This document shows positions 1 to 10,317 of a DNA stretch of 64,000 nucleotides, piece by piece. Position numbers and translations under genes: made by a program. Numbering within the stretch: position 1 is the first letter of the stretch; every line of letters starts with the position of its first letter. Origin of the DNA: Methanolobus mangrovi (GTDB taxonomy: Archaea; Halobacteriota; Methanosarcinia; Methanosarcinales; Methanosarcinaceae); the NCBI RefSeq assembly GCF_031312535.1, contig NZ_CP133594.1, positions 1,302,001 through 1,366,000 on the forward strand, in the 5' to 3' direction. The notes below the pieces were generated by a model. That model had not been told where the DNA came from. It ran no database searches and saw only the letters and a list, made by a program, of their open reading frames with translations.

Positions 1-47
1 GCATCTGTATACGTACCGCCAGCATCAATTCCCAGACTATAGTGCAT
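1..47 (-). CDS. Hydantoinase/oxoprolinase-like protein, N-terminal fragment
   Basis: Only the first 15 codons lie in the window. The ATG at 47-45 is preceded by GGAGGT (59-54) with 7 nt spacing. The peptide MHYSLGIDAGGTYTDA carries the IDxGGTxTD phosphate-1 loop of actin-fold ATPases and matches the N-terminus of the hydantoinase A/oxoprolinase family. Such genes often sit beside corrinoid methyltransferase genes in methanogens, in keeping with mtaA directly upstream. Whether it hydrolyses a cyclic amide or acts as a corrinoid-protein reactivator cannot be told from this fragment. Confidence 0.6.
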   Translation of the reverse strand, partial: MHYSLGIDAGGTYTD

Positions 48-231
48 AATAGACCTCCATTTTAAAATTAAAAATCCAAAGTTAAATTTGAAAAAAACAA
101 ACTAGTAGCGCAAATACCCTTTGGTTAATTAAAGATGAAACAGGTTATATTAAAAATTTATGTTAACACTGAATAATGAAAACGAAAGCAATAGAAGGGA
201 AAATTAATAGAATTAAATCAAAAAAGAATGG

Positions 232-263
232 AGACATGACCATAGTTGAACTATGGTATGTCT
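232..263 (-). terminator. Strong hairpin terminator after mtaA
   Basis: The arms 232-246 and 250-263 pair over 14 bp with a single bulged G at 238 and a three-base loop. Read on the minus strand, the stem begins 11 nt after the mtaA stop codon and is followed by a T-rich tract (complement of the A-rich stretch 208-228). This should separate mtaA from the hydantoinase-like gene downstream. Confidence 0.75.
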
Positions 264-274
264 GTTTAGAAAAT

Positions 275-1285
275 TTATGCGTAGTATTCGTCTCTTGCTT
301 CGACCATTGCCTTAAGGTTTGCAACTGGAGTGTCAGGTGCAATTCCACAGCCTGGTGCAAGTACGTCGATACCGTCTTCGAGAGCCTTTGTTGCAGCTGC
401 CTTGACTGTTGCTGCATCGCCTGCGAGGAGAACAAAAGGACTTGAAACGTTACCACAGATTGTTACCTTTCCAGCAACCTTTGCCTTTGCGCCCTTAAGG
501 TCCTTTACTTTCTCTTCAATGCTGATTGATGGGAAGTGGCAGTCTGCCATCATTTCAAGGATTGGGGAAACATCGCCACAAATGTGGAGAATCATTGGGC
601 CCTTTACACCATCTGCGAATTTCTGAAGGAATGGCTTGAGCATCTTGTCAAATGTGTCTGGTGACATAAGGTCAGGTGAGGCTACTGGATCTGGTACACT
701 GATAACGTCTACTCCTGCGTCGAAGAGTGCGTTTGCGTACTCGATACATGCATCACATGCGAAGTCAAGAATTGTGTTGAAGTCTTCTGGTGCCTTGATG
801 GACCATTTCATGAACTTCTTTACACTTGCAAGGTCGGATGCGAGTGTTACTGGACCTTCCATACCTGCAATTATAGGTACTTCGTCTCCTACTTTCTCCC
901 TGATGATCTTCATTGTTTCAAGTACAGCAGGAATTCTGCCTACACTAAGGAGATTCTCTGGCATTGCAAGATTGTCAACGCCCTTTGGGTATGGGTGGTC
1001 GGTAACTGAAGGCTGCCTGTTCTTTGTACCCATGTTGACTTCACAACCCATTGCTTCTGCAAGTACTGTGAGACAGTATGGAGCTCTTACACCCTCAAGA
1101 CCGCATACTTCGTATGATGCGACTGCAAGGTCTGCCATCTTCTGTGAGTCGGTGTGTGCTTCTGGCCATGCTGCGCCTGTGAGGTCCATGAGCTCAACAA
1201 TAGCGGACTGTGTTACAGTGCAAACAGGTACTTTGTCGACTTCTTCACCTTTTAATGCTTTGAGTAATCTTTCTTTCATGTTCAT
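275..1285 (-). CDS. mtaA: Methylcobamide:coenzyme M methyltransferase (MtaA/MtbA family)
   Basis: A zinc enzyme of the uroporphyrinogen-decarboxylase fold. It moves the methyl group from a methylated corrinoid protein to coenzyme M, the second half-reaction of methylotrophic methanogenesis, in the cytoplasm. The 336-residue length is normal. The HxC-Xn-C zinc site is visible as His234-x-Cys236 and Cys313. The N-terminal block (KVPVCTVTQ, ELMDLTGA, WPEAH) and NMGTKNRQPS are close to methanol-type MtaA, so MtaA is preferred to the methylamine paralogue MtbA. The ATG at 1285 has AAGGAT five bases upstream. No corrinoid protein or MtaB is in the window, so the gene is unlinked to its partners here. 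Confidence 0.9.
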   Translation of the reverse strand: MNMKERLLKALKGEEVDKVPVCTVTQSAIVELMDLTGAAWPEAHTDSQKMADLAVASYEVCGLEGVRAPYCLTVLAEAMGCEVNMGTKNRQPSVTDHPYPKGVDNLAMPENLLSVGRIPAVLETMKIIREKVGDEVPIIAGMEGPVTLASDLASVKKFMKWSIKAPEDFNTILDFACDACIEYANALFDAGVDVISVPDPVASPDLMSPDTFDKMLKPFLQKFADGVKGPMILHICGDVSPILEMMADCHFPSISIEEKVKDLKGAKAKVAGKVTICGNVSSPFVLLAGDAATVKAAATKALEDGIDVLAPGCGIAPDTPVANLKAMVEARDEYYA

Positions 1286-1338
1286 AATGAATCCTTCTCT
1301 GTTGAGTAGATTTAAGTCACCCTGATTTGAGTAACATC

Positions 1339-1350
1339 AGATATAAAACT
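1339..1350 (-). promoter_or_regulatory. Probable TATA box for mtaA
   Basis: Read on the minus strand, 1350-1341 is AGTTTTATAT, about 55 nt upstream of the mtaA start, which leaves a leader of roughly 30 nt. The rest of 1351-1520 is AT-rich, with no gene seen. Confidence 0.45.
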
Positions 1351-1520
1351 ATTGGATTGAAGCAGAGGGATGCAGAAAATGAAGAAAAAACACAATTAAT
1401 AACCATGAACAAATAGACATACGTATGTAAGAAAAAAGATAAAAAAACTAAAATATTGAATTACAAAAAAATAAGTTACAGATAAAAAGCTATGTCAAAC
1501 CATCAGATTTGGCCTATTAA

Positions 1521-1706
1521 CTACTTTTTACCATCACCCCAGATCGCAATAATCTTATCAATGGATATATGCGTGTACATATCATCATCCTTGATTGTCA
1601 GGACCCCGTCTGCACATGCTTCAACAACTCCGTAGAACCTATCAGGACCGCCACAATAGATATCTATCTTCTTGTTCAGATAATGTTCAACTATGAATGA
1701 TTGCAT
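1521..1706 (-). CDS. Small Sm-like domain protein
   Basis: This 61-residue protein is almost entirely one small beta-rich domain (strand-forming segments KKIDIYCGG, FYGVVEACADGVLTI, HISIDKIIAIWG). The pattern resembles the Sm/LSm fold, including a conserved D-G turn and a C-terminal strand ending IxxWG. Short proteins of this type are widespread in Methanosarcinales. RNA binding is inferred from the fold only. It starts at an ATG with GGGAGGC about eight bases upstream. It stands alone between mtaA and the helicase, with a 104-bp gap on its 3' side. Confidence 0.6.
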   Translation of the reverse strand: MQSFIVEHYLNKKIDIYCGGPDRFYGVVEACADGVLTIKDDDMYTHISIDKIIAIWGDGKK

Positions 1707-1810
1707 TTTTAGCCTCCCTTTTATAGATTAAAAACCTTTACCCACATAAAATTGGTACTTTTATTTATATTAACGTTATCTATCCATCCAGCCTTACAAA
1801 TAAAAGCAAT

Positions 1811-4642
1811 TCAGCTCCAGAATCTCTTATTCTTGGCATAGTTCCTTTCAGCAACCAGTATATCGCGATAAAAAGCCTCTTCGTCATGACGCATTTTTTG
1901 TATTACCCTGGTTGCCATTTCCGGTCCCACACCCCTGCTTGCAAGTGCAATTGCCGCCATCTTCCCATGAGTCATTACGATATTTGCGTTTCTGTAAACT
2001 CTTCTGATACGCTTTATGTCCTCTTTTGCGGTCACTTTTTCCTGCTTCCTCACAAGTTTGATCTCATCTTCCTCCCATGGCTTCAAAGCAGCCACAAGAC
2101 CTGAATCACAAACAGGACAGATTATCTTATCAGGAACATTCTTTACCATTCTTCTGGATGTCCACTTCTTACAATGAACACAGAAAAGTATCACATTATC
2201 ATTCATTATGCGCTCTTTCAAAGCCATAACAATTGACCTGTCCGCCTTTTCAGGAGCTACAAGATCGCGTTTCATGGAAAAACCGGAACTACCAATAGGC
2301 GTTGAATTGCTGACAACAACCTGAATATCGCCCGAAGATACCTTTGTGAGTATATCTGTAACCCTTTCCACATCAAGCATATTGTGAAATATCTCTCTTA
2401 TGACCTCGTCATACATCGCAGTGTCACGATATATCTCAAGAAGTTTCTTCATGCTGATCCGGTCATAATCCAGATCCTTACTAAGAGCACCGAACTTCCT
2501 GGCAACATGAACCATCTTCCATTTCATCAATGATGTGTTCTTCAGGGTCATCTCAATAATAGGTTCGATATGCTCCGGCTGAATATCTCTTAAAAGAACC
2601 TCGATCTCCTTTGCCTTGATCCTGCGTGGAAGTGTCATCCGTATCCTGTAAGGATCTATCTCCTGTGCAACACTGCTTCCATACCTTGCAGCGAGAAGGG
2701 AAGTGAGGACTTTTGCCAATGTCTCGTTCGCGTTATGGCCAAGGCATGTGTTTATAAGAACAGCATCACCATCATTCTCTATAACGAACATATGCTGATC
2801 AGGCAACGGATAACCACCTTCAATATGCTCCCTCAGAATAGAAAGCAACTCCTCCAGACCTTCAGGCTCCATAGGATAAACAGAACATACCTCTTTTGCA
2901 ATGTCCTCATCCTCCTTCCCTTCATGGATCATACCCGCTACTAAGGAACGAATGCTTGCAACTTCCTGAGCTACCTCAAATGGCACCGGAATTTCCTCGC
3001 CGACCCAGCTTGGTATCTCCCCCATACCCCTTACGGGTTCCACTTTAATCCGATCACGGTCACTGACCATTTCAATGACTCGCCACATATCACCCTTGGT
3101 GATAAAAACAGCTCCTGGAGTAGCAAAATTAATTACAAAAGCCTCGTCCAGAACACCAACTGGCCTGCCGGTGACAATATCGAATATCTCGTACTTCCTC
3201 TCATCAGGTATCATGGAGAGGTTCTCATAATAGTATTGCCAGCTTTTTTTTCTCCGGCTTATGCAATCCGAACCTTCTTCCTGCCAGACCATCCGATAAT
3301 CCAATATCTGGCTGATAACCTTCCTGAGAACCTCTATCCTCAGGTCTTTGAAAGGATATGCACGTTTCAAAATATTGTATATTTTCTCTACCCTGACCTC
3401 TCCGAAATCAAGTACCATACCTGAAAGCTGATTGGCCACCACATCCAGGGAATTCATATGCGGAGATATAGACTCAACTTTTCCATTCTGAGCCAGTTTG
3501 CAGATAGCCATGCTCTCTGCAACGTCATCGGCATCCATGGCAATTATAGTACCTCGGGAAATCTCATGTATCCTGTGTCCGGCACGCCCTACACGTTGTA
3601 ATAATCTGGAAACCTGCCTCGGAGAACCATACTGGACCACGTGATCGACATTACCGATATCAATACCAAGTTCCATTGATGAAGTGCATATAAGACCCCT
3701 GAGGTCTCCATTCTTGAACGATTCCTCAGCCTCGATGCGTGAATCCACCGAGAGGGAACCATGATGAACACCAATTGGAAGCTCCAGCATATTAAAGCCC
3801 GCTGCAAGGGCTTCAGCACTTTGCCTTGTGTTTACAAAAACAAGAGTAGATACATTATCCATAACTATATCCCTGACACAACGCAGATGTGCAGCGAACT
3901 GAACATCGCATGCCAGCTTCTTTGAAAGTACCACGTCATCTTCTGTGACCTGCGGACTTACAACATTGAAATCCAGAAGCTTTAGCATGGATACCGAAAT
4001 AACGGAAACATCCCTCTCTGTTCCTGCCAGGAATTTCGCCACTTCTTCTGGATTGCCTACGGTTGCCGAAAGTCCTATTCTCTGGAACTCGCCTGAAAGT
4101 TCCACAAGCCTTTCAAGACCAACTGAAAGCTGGGTTCCTCTTTTGGATGATGCCATCTCATGTATCTCGTCCACAACAACATGAGTGACGGATTCCAGAT
4201 TCTTCCGAAGGCGTGAGCCCGTAAACATTGCCTGCAAAGTCTCAGGAGTCGTTATTAAGAAATCAGGCGGCTTTCGTGATTGCTTCTGCCTTTCATACTG
4301 GGAAGTATCACCATGCCTTACCTGTACGTCAATTCCAAGCTCTTTTCCCCACCACTGGATACGCGAGAGCATATCGCGATTTAGAGCACGCAGCGGTGTG
4401 ATGTAAAGAACAGATATTCCAGTTCTCTGTTCCTGTGTTTTAGCAAGTATAGCGTGGAATATGGGGAGAACTGCTGATTCAGTCTTACCGGAACCGGTAG
4501 GCGCAATGAGGAATGTGTGGTCACCTCTGAGTATATATGGAAATACCTTTTCCTGAGGTTCAGTGGGAGCCTTAAATCCCTGCTTTTCAAGGGCAGCCTG
4601 TATCCGCGGGTCAAATGAATCGAAAATATTACCAAAGCTCAT
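1811..4642 (-). CDS. lhr: Lhr-type ATP-dependent helicase with C-terminal zinc motif
   Basis: A superfamily 2 DExH-box helicase of the archaeal Lhr group. Helicase motifs are clear: APTGSGKT at 47-54, DEIH at 158-161, SAT at 192-194 and QRVGRAGHR at 349-357, followed by the long Lhr C-terminal region. Near the end, four cysteines (821, 824, 842, 845) form a CxxC-CxxC zinc knuckle, then a basic tail. Lhr proteins unwind DNA and RNA/DNA hybrids and act in nucleic-acid repair or RNA processing. The start codon overlaps the stop of the upstream phosphoesterase as ATGA (4642-4639), so the two are translationally coupled. The product name is firm, the exact pathway is not. Confidence 0.88.
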   Translation of the reverse strand: MSFGNIFDSFDPRIQAALEKQGFKAPTEPQEKVFPYILRGDHTFLIAPTGSGKTESAVLPIFHAILAKTQEQRTGISVLYITPLRALNRDMLSRIQWWGKELGIDVQVRHGDTSQYERQKQSRKPPDFLITTPETLQAMFTGSRLRKNLESVTHVVVDEIHEMASSKRGTQLSVGLERLVELSGEFQRIGLSATVGNPEEVAKFLAGTERDVSVISVSMLKLLDFNVVSPQVTEDDVVLSKKLACDVQFAAHLRCVRDIVMDNVSTLVFVNTRQSAEALAAGFNMLELPIGVHHGSLSVDSRIEAEESFKNGDLRGLICTSSMELGIDIGNVDHVVQYGSPRQVSRLLQRVGRAGHRIHEISRGTIIAMDADDVAESMAICKLAQNGKVESISPHMNSLDVVANQLSGMVLDFGEVRVEKIYNILKRAYPFKDLRIEVLRKVISQILDYRMVWQEEGSDCISRRKKSWQYYYENLSMIPDERKYEIFDIVTGRPVGVLDEAFVINFATPGAVFITKGDMWRVIEMVSDRDRIKVEPVRGMGEIPSWVGEEIPVPFEVAQEVASIRSLVAGMIHEGKEDEDIAKEVCSVYPMEPEGLEELLSILREHIEGGYPLPDQHMFVIENDGDAVLINTCLGHNANETLAKVLTSLLAARYGSSVAQEIDPYRIRMTLPRRIKAKEIEVLLRDIQPEHIEPIIEMTLKNTSLMKWKMVHVARKFGALSKDLDYDRISMKKLLEIYRDTAMYDEVIREIFHNMLDVERVTDILTKVSSGDIQVVVSNSTPIGSSGFSMKRDLVAPEKADRSIVMALKERIMNDNVILFCVHCKKWTSRRMVKNVPDKIICPVCDSGLVAALKPWEEDEIKLVRKQEKVTAKEDIKRIRRVYRNANIVMTHGKMAAIALASRGVGPEMATRVIQKMRHDEEAFYRDILVAERNYAKNKRFWS

Positions 4643-5487
4643 TTTTTAGTTCCCTTGCATTTTCTTTTTGAAGGACGCATCCTGCTTTCTTCCATTTTTC
4701 TTATGTTCTTCAGTTTTCCGAGTTTGGTCCCGTCCAGAAGATAGGCTTCTGCATTGTCAATATCCACACCTTTTGATGAGAACAGAGGACCAAGCAGGTC
4801 ATCATGCAGGGATTCATTGAAAGCCACACCACCACATAATTCATTGAACGATGGCACGATTATCAACTCCGGATCGTTCCAGCTACCATTTTCTTCCCGC
4901 AGGTCCATGCTTGTGAAATGCTCCCTCATGACCTGAAGGTTCAGATGTGTCTTTATCCAGCTTTGTTCTACCGTGGCATATCCCAGGGAGTCAGTGAAAC
5001 GAATCGTTGGATGATTGTGAGCGGCAATAATGTATTTTGCTGAAAGCAGAGCCGGGTCCGGCCAGGTATGCCCGTGGAAATATCCCACGTCCTCTATTAC
5101 AGAACCACGTACTGGATGCACGGTTATGTTCTTCCTTTCCGGTAACAGGTATTCGATGCCACCATCATGATTGCCGGGGAAGATATCCACCATTGCTTGG
5201 TCGGAAAGCACTGAAAGGAAATATGGGATCTCATCCCGCTCCTGCCATGATATCTGTGGAACATTATGCTTCACATCCCCAAGCAGGATTATCCGGTCAG
5301 GAGATACTTTTTCAATGTATCCGAGGATTCGTTCAAGACCGTGTTTCATACGACTTGGAATGGAAAAACCACTTCTGTAAAGGTCCCACTCGATTCCAAG
5401 GTGTACATCGGCAATTATCAATGCCTTTGTATCATTGCTCACTACAAGTGCAGGTTCATCAAAAACCGGGTCTATCTCGATTGTCAT
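4639..5487 (-). CDS. Metallophosphoesterase coupled to Lhr helicase
   Basis: A calcineurin-like phosphoesterase of 282 residues. The metal ligands are in canonical order: DVH at 27-29, GD at 70-71, GNHD at 105-108, GH at 139-140 and HNH at 157-159. It should bind two metal ions and cleave phosphoesters, probably in nucleic acid. Its stop overlaps the helicase start by 4 bp. Linkage of this phosphoesterase subfamily to Lhr-type helicases recurs in archaea and bacteria, so a joint role in DNA or RNA end processing is inferred. The last 40 residues are basic. Confidence 0.85.
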   Translation of the reverse strand: MTIEIDPVFDEPALVVSNDTKALIIADVHLGIEWDLYRSGFSIPSRMKHGLERILGYIEKVSPDRIILLGDVKHNVPQISWQERDEIPYFLSVLSDQAMVDIFPGNHDGGIEYLLPERKNITVHPVRGSVIEDVGYFHGHTWPDPALLSAKYIIAAHNHPTIRFTDSLGYATVEQSWIKTHLNLQVMREHFTSMDLREENGSWNDPELIIVPSFNELCGGVAFNESLHDDLLGPLFSSKGVDIDNAEAYLLDGTKLGKLKNIRKMEESRMRPSKRKCKGTKK

Positions 5488-5499
5488 TGTTGATGCAAA

Positions 5500-5913
5500 T
5501 TAACGGTTGTCTTTTTCAGCTATTTGATCCATCTTTTTTGACAGCTCAATGACAGCAGTTTTTAGTTCTTCGATATCACTTTCGATGTCCAGCACCTTGT
5601 TAAAAAGAGGACTCCTGTCATCCTTGATGGCCTGTTCCTGTGCAAATCGCTGTTTGCTCGGAAACACATACACATAGGTCAGCCACATGCCTATGAATGC
5701 AGCAATGAATAATGCTGCAAGGAAGAAGAGATAATGAGGAAAGAGTGTCCTCATGAAACTGTCCCCTGAACTATAGTACTGAAGCCTTGTTATCATCAGG
5801 AAATTCAGCAGGGAGAAAAGGAACATGGTCTCTCCCACGATTATCAGTAACCCGCCAACTTTTGTTGACATCTTTCGTTGCTTTGGTACTATCCGATCAA
5901 CTATAGAACTCAT
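5500..5913 (-). CDS. Small membrane protein with C-terminal coiled coil
   Basis: I do not recognise a family for this 137-residue protein. It has two hydrophobic segments (about residues 19-42 and 61-84) separated by a short polar loop. A charged C-terminal helix of about 40 residues (DIESDIEELKTAVIELSKK) with heptad character follows. The N-terminus is basic, suggesting both ends lie in the cytoplasm. It ends 12 bp before the phosphoesterase start and is probably the first gene of the phosphoesterase-lhr operon. Confidence 0.65.
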   Translation of the reverse strand: MSSIVDRIVPKQRKMSTKVGGLLIIVGETMFLFSLLNFLMITRLQYYSSGDSFMRTLFPHYLFFLAALFIAAFIGMWLTYVYVFPSKQRFAQEQAIKDDRSPLFNKVLDIESDIEELKTAVIELSKKMDQIAEKDNR

Positions 5914-6029
5914 TAAGGAAATATTGGACTCATGGGATATTTAGATTATGTAGTATGGACAGGGAGATAACTGATCACTATATAATTCATGCATATTACG
6001 TGTTTTAATTATTAGACGGGATAAATATA

Positions 6030-6046
6030 GTTCTTTATAAATAACA
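6030..6046 (+). promoter_or_regulatory. Probable TATA box for the DUF1724-type regulator
   Basis: The sequence TTCTTTATAAATAAC lies about 60 nt before the ATG at 6101. The divergent spacer 5914-6100 (187 bp) otherwise holds only AT-rich promoter-like DNA. Confidence 0.4.
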
Positions 6047-6100
6047 AGAAATTCATATTAACTTTTTACTCTCGACTAAAATAACAGTTACCTGAAAGTT

Positions 6101-6898
6101 ATGTCGCAAATCAAAAAACCATTGATTGATGTAATATTTGCATCTGAGAAAAGAAAACAGGTACTTTGGCTCTTAAAAGATGGAGCAAAGGAAATGGAGA
6201 CACTTCTCAAATCTCTTGATACCAACAGGATAGCCCTGCTTCCTCAAATAAGGATACTTGAGGAGCATTACCTTGTTTCGCATGATAACGACATCTATGA
6301 ATTGACAACTATTGGAAAACTAGTTGTTGATGATATGGCACCTTTACTAAATATTGTTGAAACTTGTGATACAGATATCGACTATTGGGGAACCCATAAC
6401 CTTGATTTCATTCCAGCTCATCTCCTGAAAAGAATGAATGTATTTGAGAACTGTCAGATAATAAATCCCCCTATTACAGATCAATTCGATATAAAATGCA
6501 TTTACAATGAAAAAAGTAAAGAATCAGATTTTCTCTATGCAATTACTGCAATGCTTTATCCTAACTATCATGTTGTATTCTCTGATCTGATTGACAACAA
6601 TTTAAAAATAGATTTAATTGTCTCTGAAGATCTACTCAAGAAAATACGCACTGATTATCATGCGGATTTTGAAAATTATATGAAAACTGGATTAATCAAT
6701 ATCTATGCTTACAATAAAAGAATGGATATCTTGTTTTTTACATTTACGGAAGATAATTTGTTGATACGTTTGCTTAAAAGCAATGGGGATATTGATGGTA
6801 AGCTTTTGCTTTTCAATATAAATGCAAAAACGCTTGACTGGGCTGAAGAGCTCTTCAACTATTATCTAAAAGACTCGATTCCAGTAACTGAACTTTAG
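6101..6898 (+). CDS. Methanogen winged-helix transcriptional regulator (DUF1724 type)
   Basis: A 265-residue protein with an N-terminal ArsR-like winged helix (about residues 5-85: FASEKRKQVLWLLKDG, then a recognition-helix region IALLPQIRILEEHYLV). The C-terminal domain of about 170 residues is typical of the methanogen-specific DUF1724 family. Members of this family include the Msr regulators of methyltransferase operons in Methanosarcina. It has no obvious Shine-Dalgarno site. It stands alone, with divergent genes on its left and a 180-bp gap on its right, so the target is not shown by context; mtaA, 5 kb away, is only a guess. Confidence 0.75.
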   Translation: MSQIKKPLIDVIFASEKRKQVLWLLKDGAKEMETLLKSLDTNRIALLPQIRILEEHYLVSHDNDIYELTTIGKLVVDDMAPLLNIVETCDTDIDYWGTHNLDFIPAHLLKRMNVFENCQIINPPITDQFDIKCIYNEKSKESDFLYAITAMLYPNYHVVFSDLIDNNLKIDLIVSEDLLKKIRTDYHADFENYMKTGLINIYAYNKRMDILFFTFTEDNLLIRLLKSNGDIDGKLLLFNINAKTLDWAEELFNYYLKDSIPVTEL

Positions 6899-7081
6899 CA
6901 AATACTTGGTTTTTAAGTGGTTTGTTGGACACTAGTGATTAAAAGTTGAAGTTCTGTTTCTTGAATTTGAAAAATAATTGCTATTTAATTTTGATGAGAA
7001 GATTTCCGTTTTTGCTGCCATACACCAGAACAAACACCAAAAGATAGAATCCCATTTAATGTCCTTCAATCATTTTAAAAT

Positions 7082-8098
7082 ATGGACATTGCCGAAGAAA
7101 CCTTAAAGAACATTGTTGCTGTAAATCAGCGTATAAGAGGCTTTCAAATGGAACATTGTTCAAAGGCAGAGAAACTTCAGAATCCTATTAGACAGGCAAA
7201 GATCATCGAAAACATGAGCGTTGACGAGCTGGTTCATGCCATTGATGGCTGCGCTTTCGGTGCAGGAAAATTAGCAGATGCTGTTGACATTTATACAGAG
7301 ATGCTGGCTGGCGGATCTACCAGCTTCTTCGGATTGGCAGGAGCCATGGTGCCTGCAGGAATGCGGGACATAGTTACAGATCTTATAAAAGACGGGTACA
7401 TCGATGTGCTTGTCACCACCGGTGCCAATATGGTGCATGAGATAGTGGAATCAATGGGACTGCACCACTATAAAGGATGTTCGGAATGTGATGACATCGA
7501 ATTGAAGCATGAAGAAATAAACAGGATATACGATGTCTACCTGCCAGAACCTTATTTTGTCGATTTTGAAGAGAAACTGAAGGCAATTCTTTCTGACATA
7601 GGTCCTGACACCATCTCTATCAGGGAATTCATGACCCACCTCGGAAACAACATAGATGACAAGAATTCAATACTAAAAGCTGCAGCCGACATGAACGTCC
7701 CTGTCTATTGCCCTGCAATACAGGATTCAATGATAGGGCTCCAGGCATGGCTCTTCAAGCAGACAAACCCACTGAACGTCGACGCATTTGCAGACATGAA
7801 AGAGATAATCGATATCTGCTACGAGGCAAAGAATCCCGGAGCAGTGCTTATCGGCGGCGGTGTCCCGAAGAATTATATATTCCAGTCCATGCTCATAACC
7901 CATCAGGAATTCGAGTATGCCATCCAGCTCACAATGGACACCCCTGAAACAGGAGGACTTAGCGGTGCAACACTTGATGAAGCACGCTCATGGGGTAAGG
8001 TCAGCGAGACTGCACGCTCGGTAACAGTCCACTCTGATGCCACAATAACACTCCCGATCATGGTCGCTGCTGCAAGAAGCAGGCTTGCCAAATTGTAA
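7082..8098 (+). CDS. Deoxyhypusine synthase-like protein
   Basis: A 338-residue member of the deoxyhypusine synthase family, which transfers the aminobutyl group of spermidine to a lysine of translation factor aIF5A using NAD. NAD-site segments ([18 protein letters not shown]) and the catalytic-lysine motif SWGK (Lys306) are intact, so activity is likely. Archaea often carry two paralogues, and some use other polyamines. The ATG at 7082 lacks a Shine-Dalgarno site; an in-frame ATG at 7149 is an alternative that would remove 22 residues. pyrF follows after 23 bp and may be co-transcribed. Confidence 0.82.
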   Translation: MDIAEETLKNIVAVNQRIRGFQMEHCSKAEKLQNPIRQAKIIENMSVDELVHAIDGCAFGAGKLADAVDIYTEMLAGGSTSFFGLAGAMVPAGMRDIVTDLIKDGYIDVLVTTGANMVHEIVESMGLHHYKGCSECDDIELKHEEINRIYDVYLPEPYFVDFEEKLKAILSDIGPDTISIREFMTHLGNNIDDKNSILKAAADMNVPVYCPAIQDSMIGLQAWLFKQTNPLNVDAFADMKEIIDICYEAKNPGAVLIGGGVPKNYIFQSMLITHQEFEYAIQLTMDTPETGGLSGATLDEARSWGKVSETARSVTVHSDATITLPIMVAAARSRLAKL

Positions 8099-8121
8099 GA
8101 AACACATTAAGGAGCGATTAT

Positions 8122-8775
8122 ATGGAAAAGAACACAAGACTCATACTTGCACTTGATGTCACAGACAGGGACGAAGCAATACAGATATCCGAAAAAGTTG
8201 CCGGATATGTAGATGCTATCAAAATAGGTTATCCCCTTGCCCTTGCAACAGGAATGGAAATAATTGGACAGCTTTCAAAGTATGCACCAATCATTGCAGA
8301 TTTTAAGGTTGCTGACATACCAAATACAAACAGACTCATATGTGAGCAGGTATTCAAGGCTGGTGCAGATGGCGTAATAGTTCAGGGATTCACGGGACAT
8401 GACAGTCTCGAAGCTGCTGTGAAACTTGCAAAAGAGCAGAAAAAGGATATTTTTGTCGTTACCGAAATGAGCCACCCCGGTGCTCTTGATTTCATGCAGC
8501 AGGCAGGAGAAGGCATTGCAAAGATGGCAGCAGACGTAAAGGCTTCCGGTGTTGTCGCACCGGCAACCCGTCCTGAGCGTGTTACAGAAATAAGAAAAAT
8601 AATAGGAAACGAACTATCCATAATCTCACCTGGCGTAGGTGCCCAGGGAGGATCAGCCTCTGATGTAATAAAAGCTGGTGCTGACTGGGTGATCGTTGGC
8701 AGGAGCATTTACCAGTCGGATGAACCGGACATGGCTGCCAAAAAAATAGTTGATGAGATTAAAGAAGTAATCTGA
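8122..8775 (+). CDS. pyrF: Orotidine 5'-phosphate decarboxylase
   Basis: This enzyme catalyses the last step of UMP synthesis. The short archaeal form (217 residues) shows the catalytic charge network: Asp12, Lys34 and the DxKxxDI motif with Asp60, Lys62 and Asp65. The phosphate-binding end ([20 protein letters not shown]) is intact. AAGGAG lies nine bases before the ATG. It follows the deoxyhypusine-synthase-like gene by 23 bp and converges on the coiled-coil gene, with 81 bp between stops. Confidence 0.95.
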   Translation: MEKNTRLILALDVTDRDEAIQISEKVAGYVDAIKIGYPLALATGMEIIGQLSKYAPIIADFKVADIPNTNRLICEQVFKAGADGVIVQGFTGHDSLEAAVKLAKEQKKDIFVVTEMSHPGALDFMQQAGEGIAKMAADVKASGVVAPATRPERVTEIRKIIGNELSIISPGVGAQGGSASDVIKAGADWVIVGRSIYQSDEPDMAAKKIVDEIKEVI

Positions 8776-8856
8776 TCTTTTATCTGAAATTGTGTGCCGA
8801 TGATGATAAAACCAAATCTGATATATGATGAACCCTATGAGTTCTGAGGCACACAT

Positions 8857-10317
8857 TCATCCCATCAATTCTATATTCTGTTTGAGTATCTGTGAAAATA
8901 CCTCATTCTTCTTGACATCTGATTTTGCTTCTTCAAGACTTCTCTTTAGATTTGAAACGGAGTTTTCAAGGCTCTGAATATAGATCATCTGCTGTTCCAG
9001 TTTGTTATTGAGCTTCTTGATATCGAGATTCTGGCGATGTATTGTAACATGAGTACCAATTTCATTGTTGGTTCTCTCAACCATCTCTTCAAGCTCTTTT
9101 CTTTTGGATTCCATCTCTGCAAGAGCTTTTTCAATATCCCCTTCTAATATTGAATTATCCTCACGCTTCTGCCTTAGCTTTTCATCCTCAGCCTCAAGCT
9201 CAGATTTCTTCTCTTTCAGAGCCTTCATCTCATCCTGCAAAGCAAGTTCTTTTTCTTTGTGAACCTGTATATTTTCCTCATGCTTTAACCTGAGTTTTTC
9301 ATCCTCAGCCTCAAACTCAGATTTCTTTGTTTCCAGAGCCTTTATTTGCTCCAGGAAAGCCAGCTCCTTTTCTTCATGAGCCTTGACACTTTCTTCGTAC
9401 TTCAGCCGGGAAGCTTCCAGTTCACCGGTCTTAGAACCAAGTTCAGAGAACTCAGTATGTATATTACCTTTTATGCTTTCAATTGAAGAACGCTTTTTAG
9501 TAAGGACTGATTCTTCATCCTCAAGTTCACATCTAAGTGTCTCAATGTCTGCACGCTTTCGGTTAAGCTCTTTTAACTCAGCGTAATAATCGGACTTTAT
9601 TGCCTCAATGGCTGCAGGATAGGTGATATCTGCCAGATCAATAGAGATTTCCTCACCTGCTATTAGTTTCTCTTCCAGATACCGTCGCTTTTCATCCAGA
9701 TCATGTTGCTGTTGGTTGTATTTTTCAAGCTCACTATCATAAGTAGATCTCAGGGAAGATAATTCTTCCATCTTTGCAGTATACTCAGCAAATTCTTTCT
9801 CATACCCAAGTCTTGAGTCTTCAAATTCTTTAACCTGAGCTTCAAATGCAGAACGCTTTTGTTCAAATGCAGCGATCTCTTTTTTAAGCGCTTCTTTCTG
9901 TTCAGGAGGGATTGACTTTTCAGCTTTCTGCACAGCAGATTTCATTATCGCACATTTATTCTTAAGCTCCTGTTCCTGTTCAGAGAATTTGCTTTTGAGT
10001 TCATCAAGTTCTTTTTGTTTTTGCTCATATTCGCTGAGATTGGATTCATACCGCTTCTTAATTTCTGAAAGAGCAGACTCTTTCTGGAGAAGCTCTTCTA
10101 TGTCTGAACCCAGCTTTTTATAAACAGACTCCTGATTTTCCCGAGCATGACCCTGATTATTCCCTGACATGTAATTCTGCGGGCTTGAGGAAGATTCACC
10201 TTTTTTTACTTCCTTTCCCACATCATCTGTTGCATTAGGTTTTCTATAGATATTCGGAGTGAAAACCTTAGCTGAATTTTCAGCCTTTTTATTTTCCTCA
10301 GACCACAATGACTTCAT
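8857..10317 (-). CDS. Long coiled-coil protein coupled to an actin-like ATPase
   Basis: No enzymatic domain is recognisable in these 486 residues. Residues 1-70 are polar and low in complexity, while about 75-480 form nearly continuous coiled coil rich in Glu, Lys, Leu and Ala. Within it a unit of about 37 residues is nearly duplicated (EKELAFLEQIKALETKKSE and EKELALQDEMKALKEKKSE, each followed by an AEDEKLR block; DNA about 9140-9400). There is no signal peptide or membrane segment. The start overlaps the stop of the actin-like gene as ATGA, implying fixed stoichiometry and a joint role, probably as a filament partner or adaptor. Function is inferred from context only. Confidence 0.8.
   Translation of the reverse strand: MKSLWSEENKKAENSAKVFTPNIYRKPNATDDVGKEVKKGESSSSPQNYMSGNNQGHARENQESVYKKLGSDIEELLQKESALSEIKKRYESNLSEYEQKQKELDELKSKFSEQEQELKNKCAIMKSAVQKAEKSIPPEQKEALKKEIAAFEQKRSAFEAQVKEFEDSRLGYEKEFAEYTAKMEELSSLRSTYDSELEKYNQQQHDLDEKRRYLEEKLIAGEEISIDLADITYPAAIEAIKSDYYAELKELNRKRADIETLRCELEDEESVLTKKRSSIESIKGNIHTEFSELGSKTGELEASRLKYEESVKAHEEKELAFLEQIKALETKKSEFEAEDEKLRLKHEENIQVHKEKELALQDEMKALKEKKSELEAEDEKLRQKREDNSILEGDIEKALAEMESKRKELEEMVERTNNEIGTHVTIHRQNLDIKKLNNKLEQQMIYIQSLENSVSNLKRSLEEAKSDVKKNEVFSQILKQNIELMG

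Noticed and set aside
636-1325. 229-codon plus-strand frame opposite mtaA
   Set aside because: Antisense shadow of a clear enzyme gene; its sequence is Ser-rich and unlike any family.
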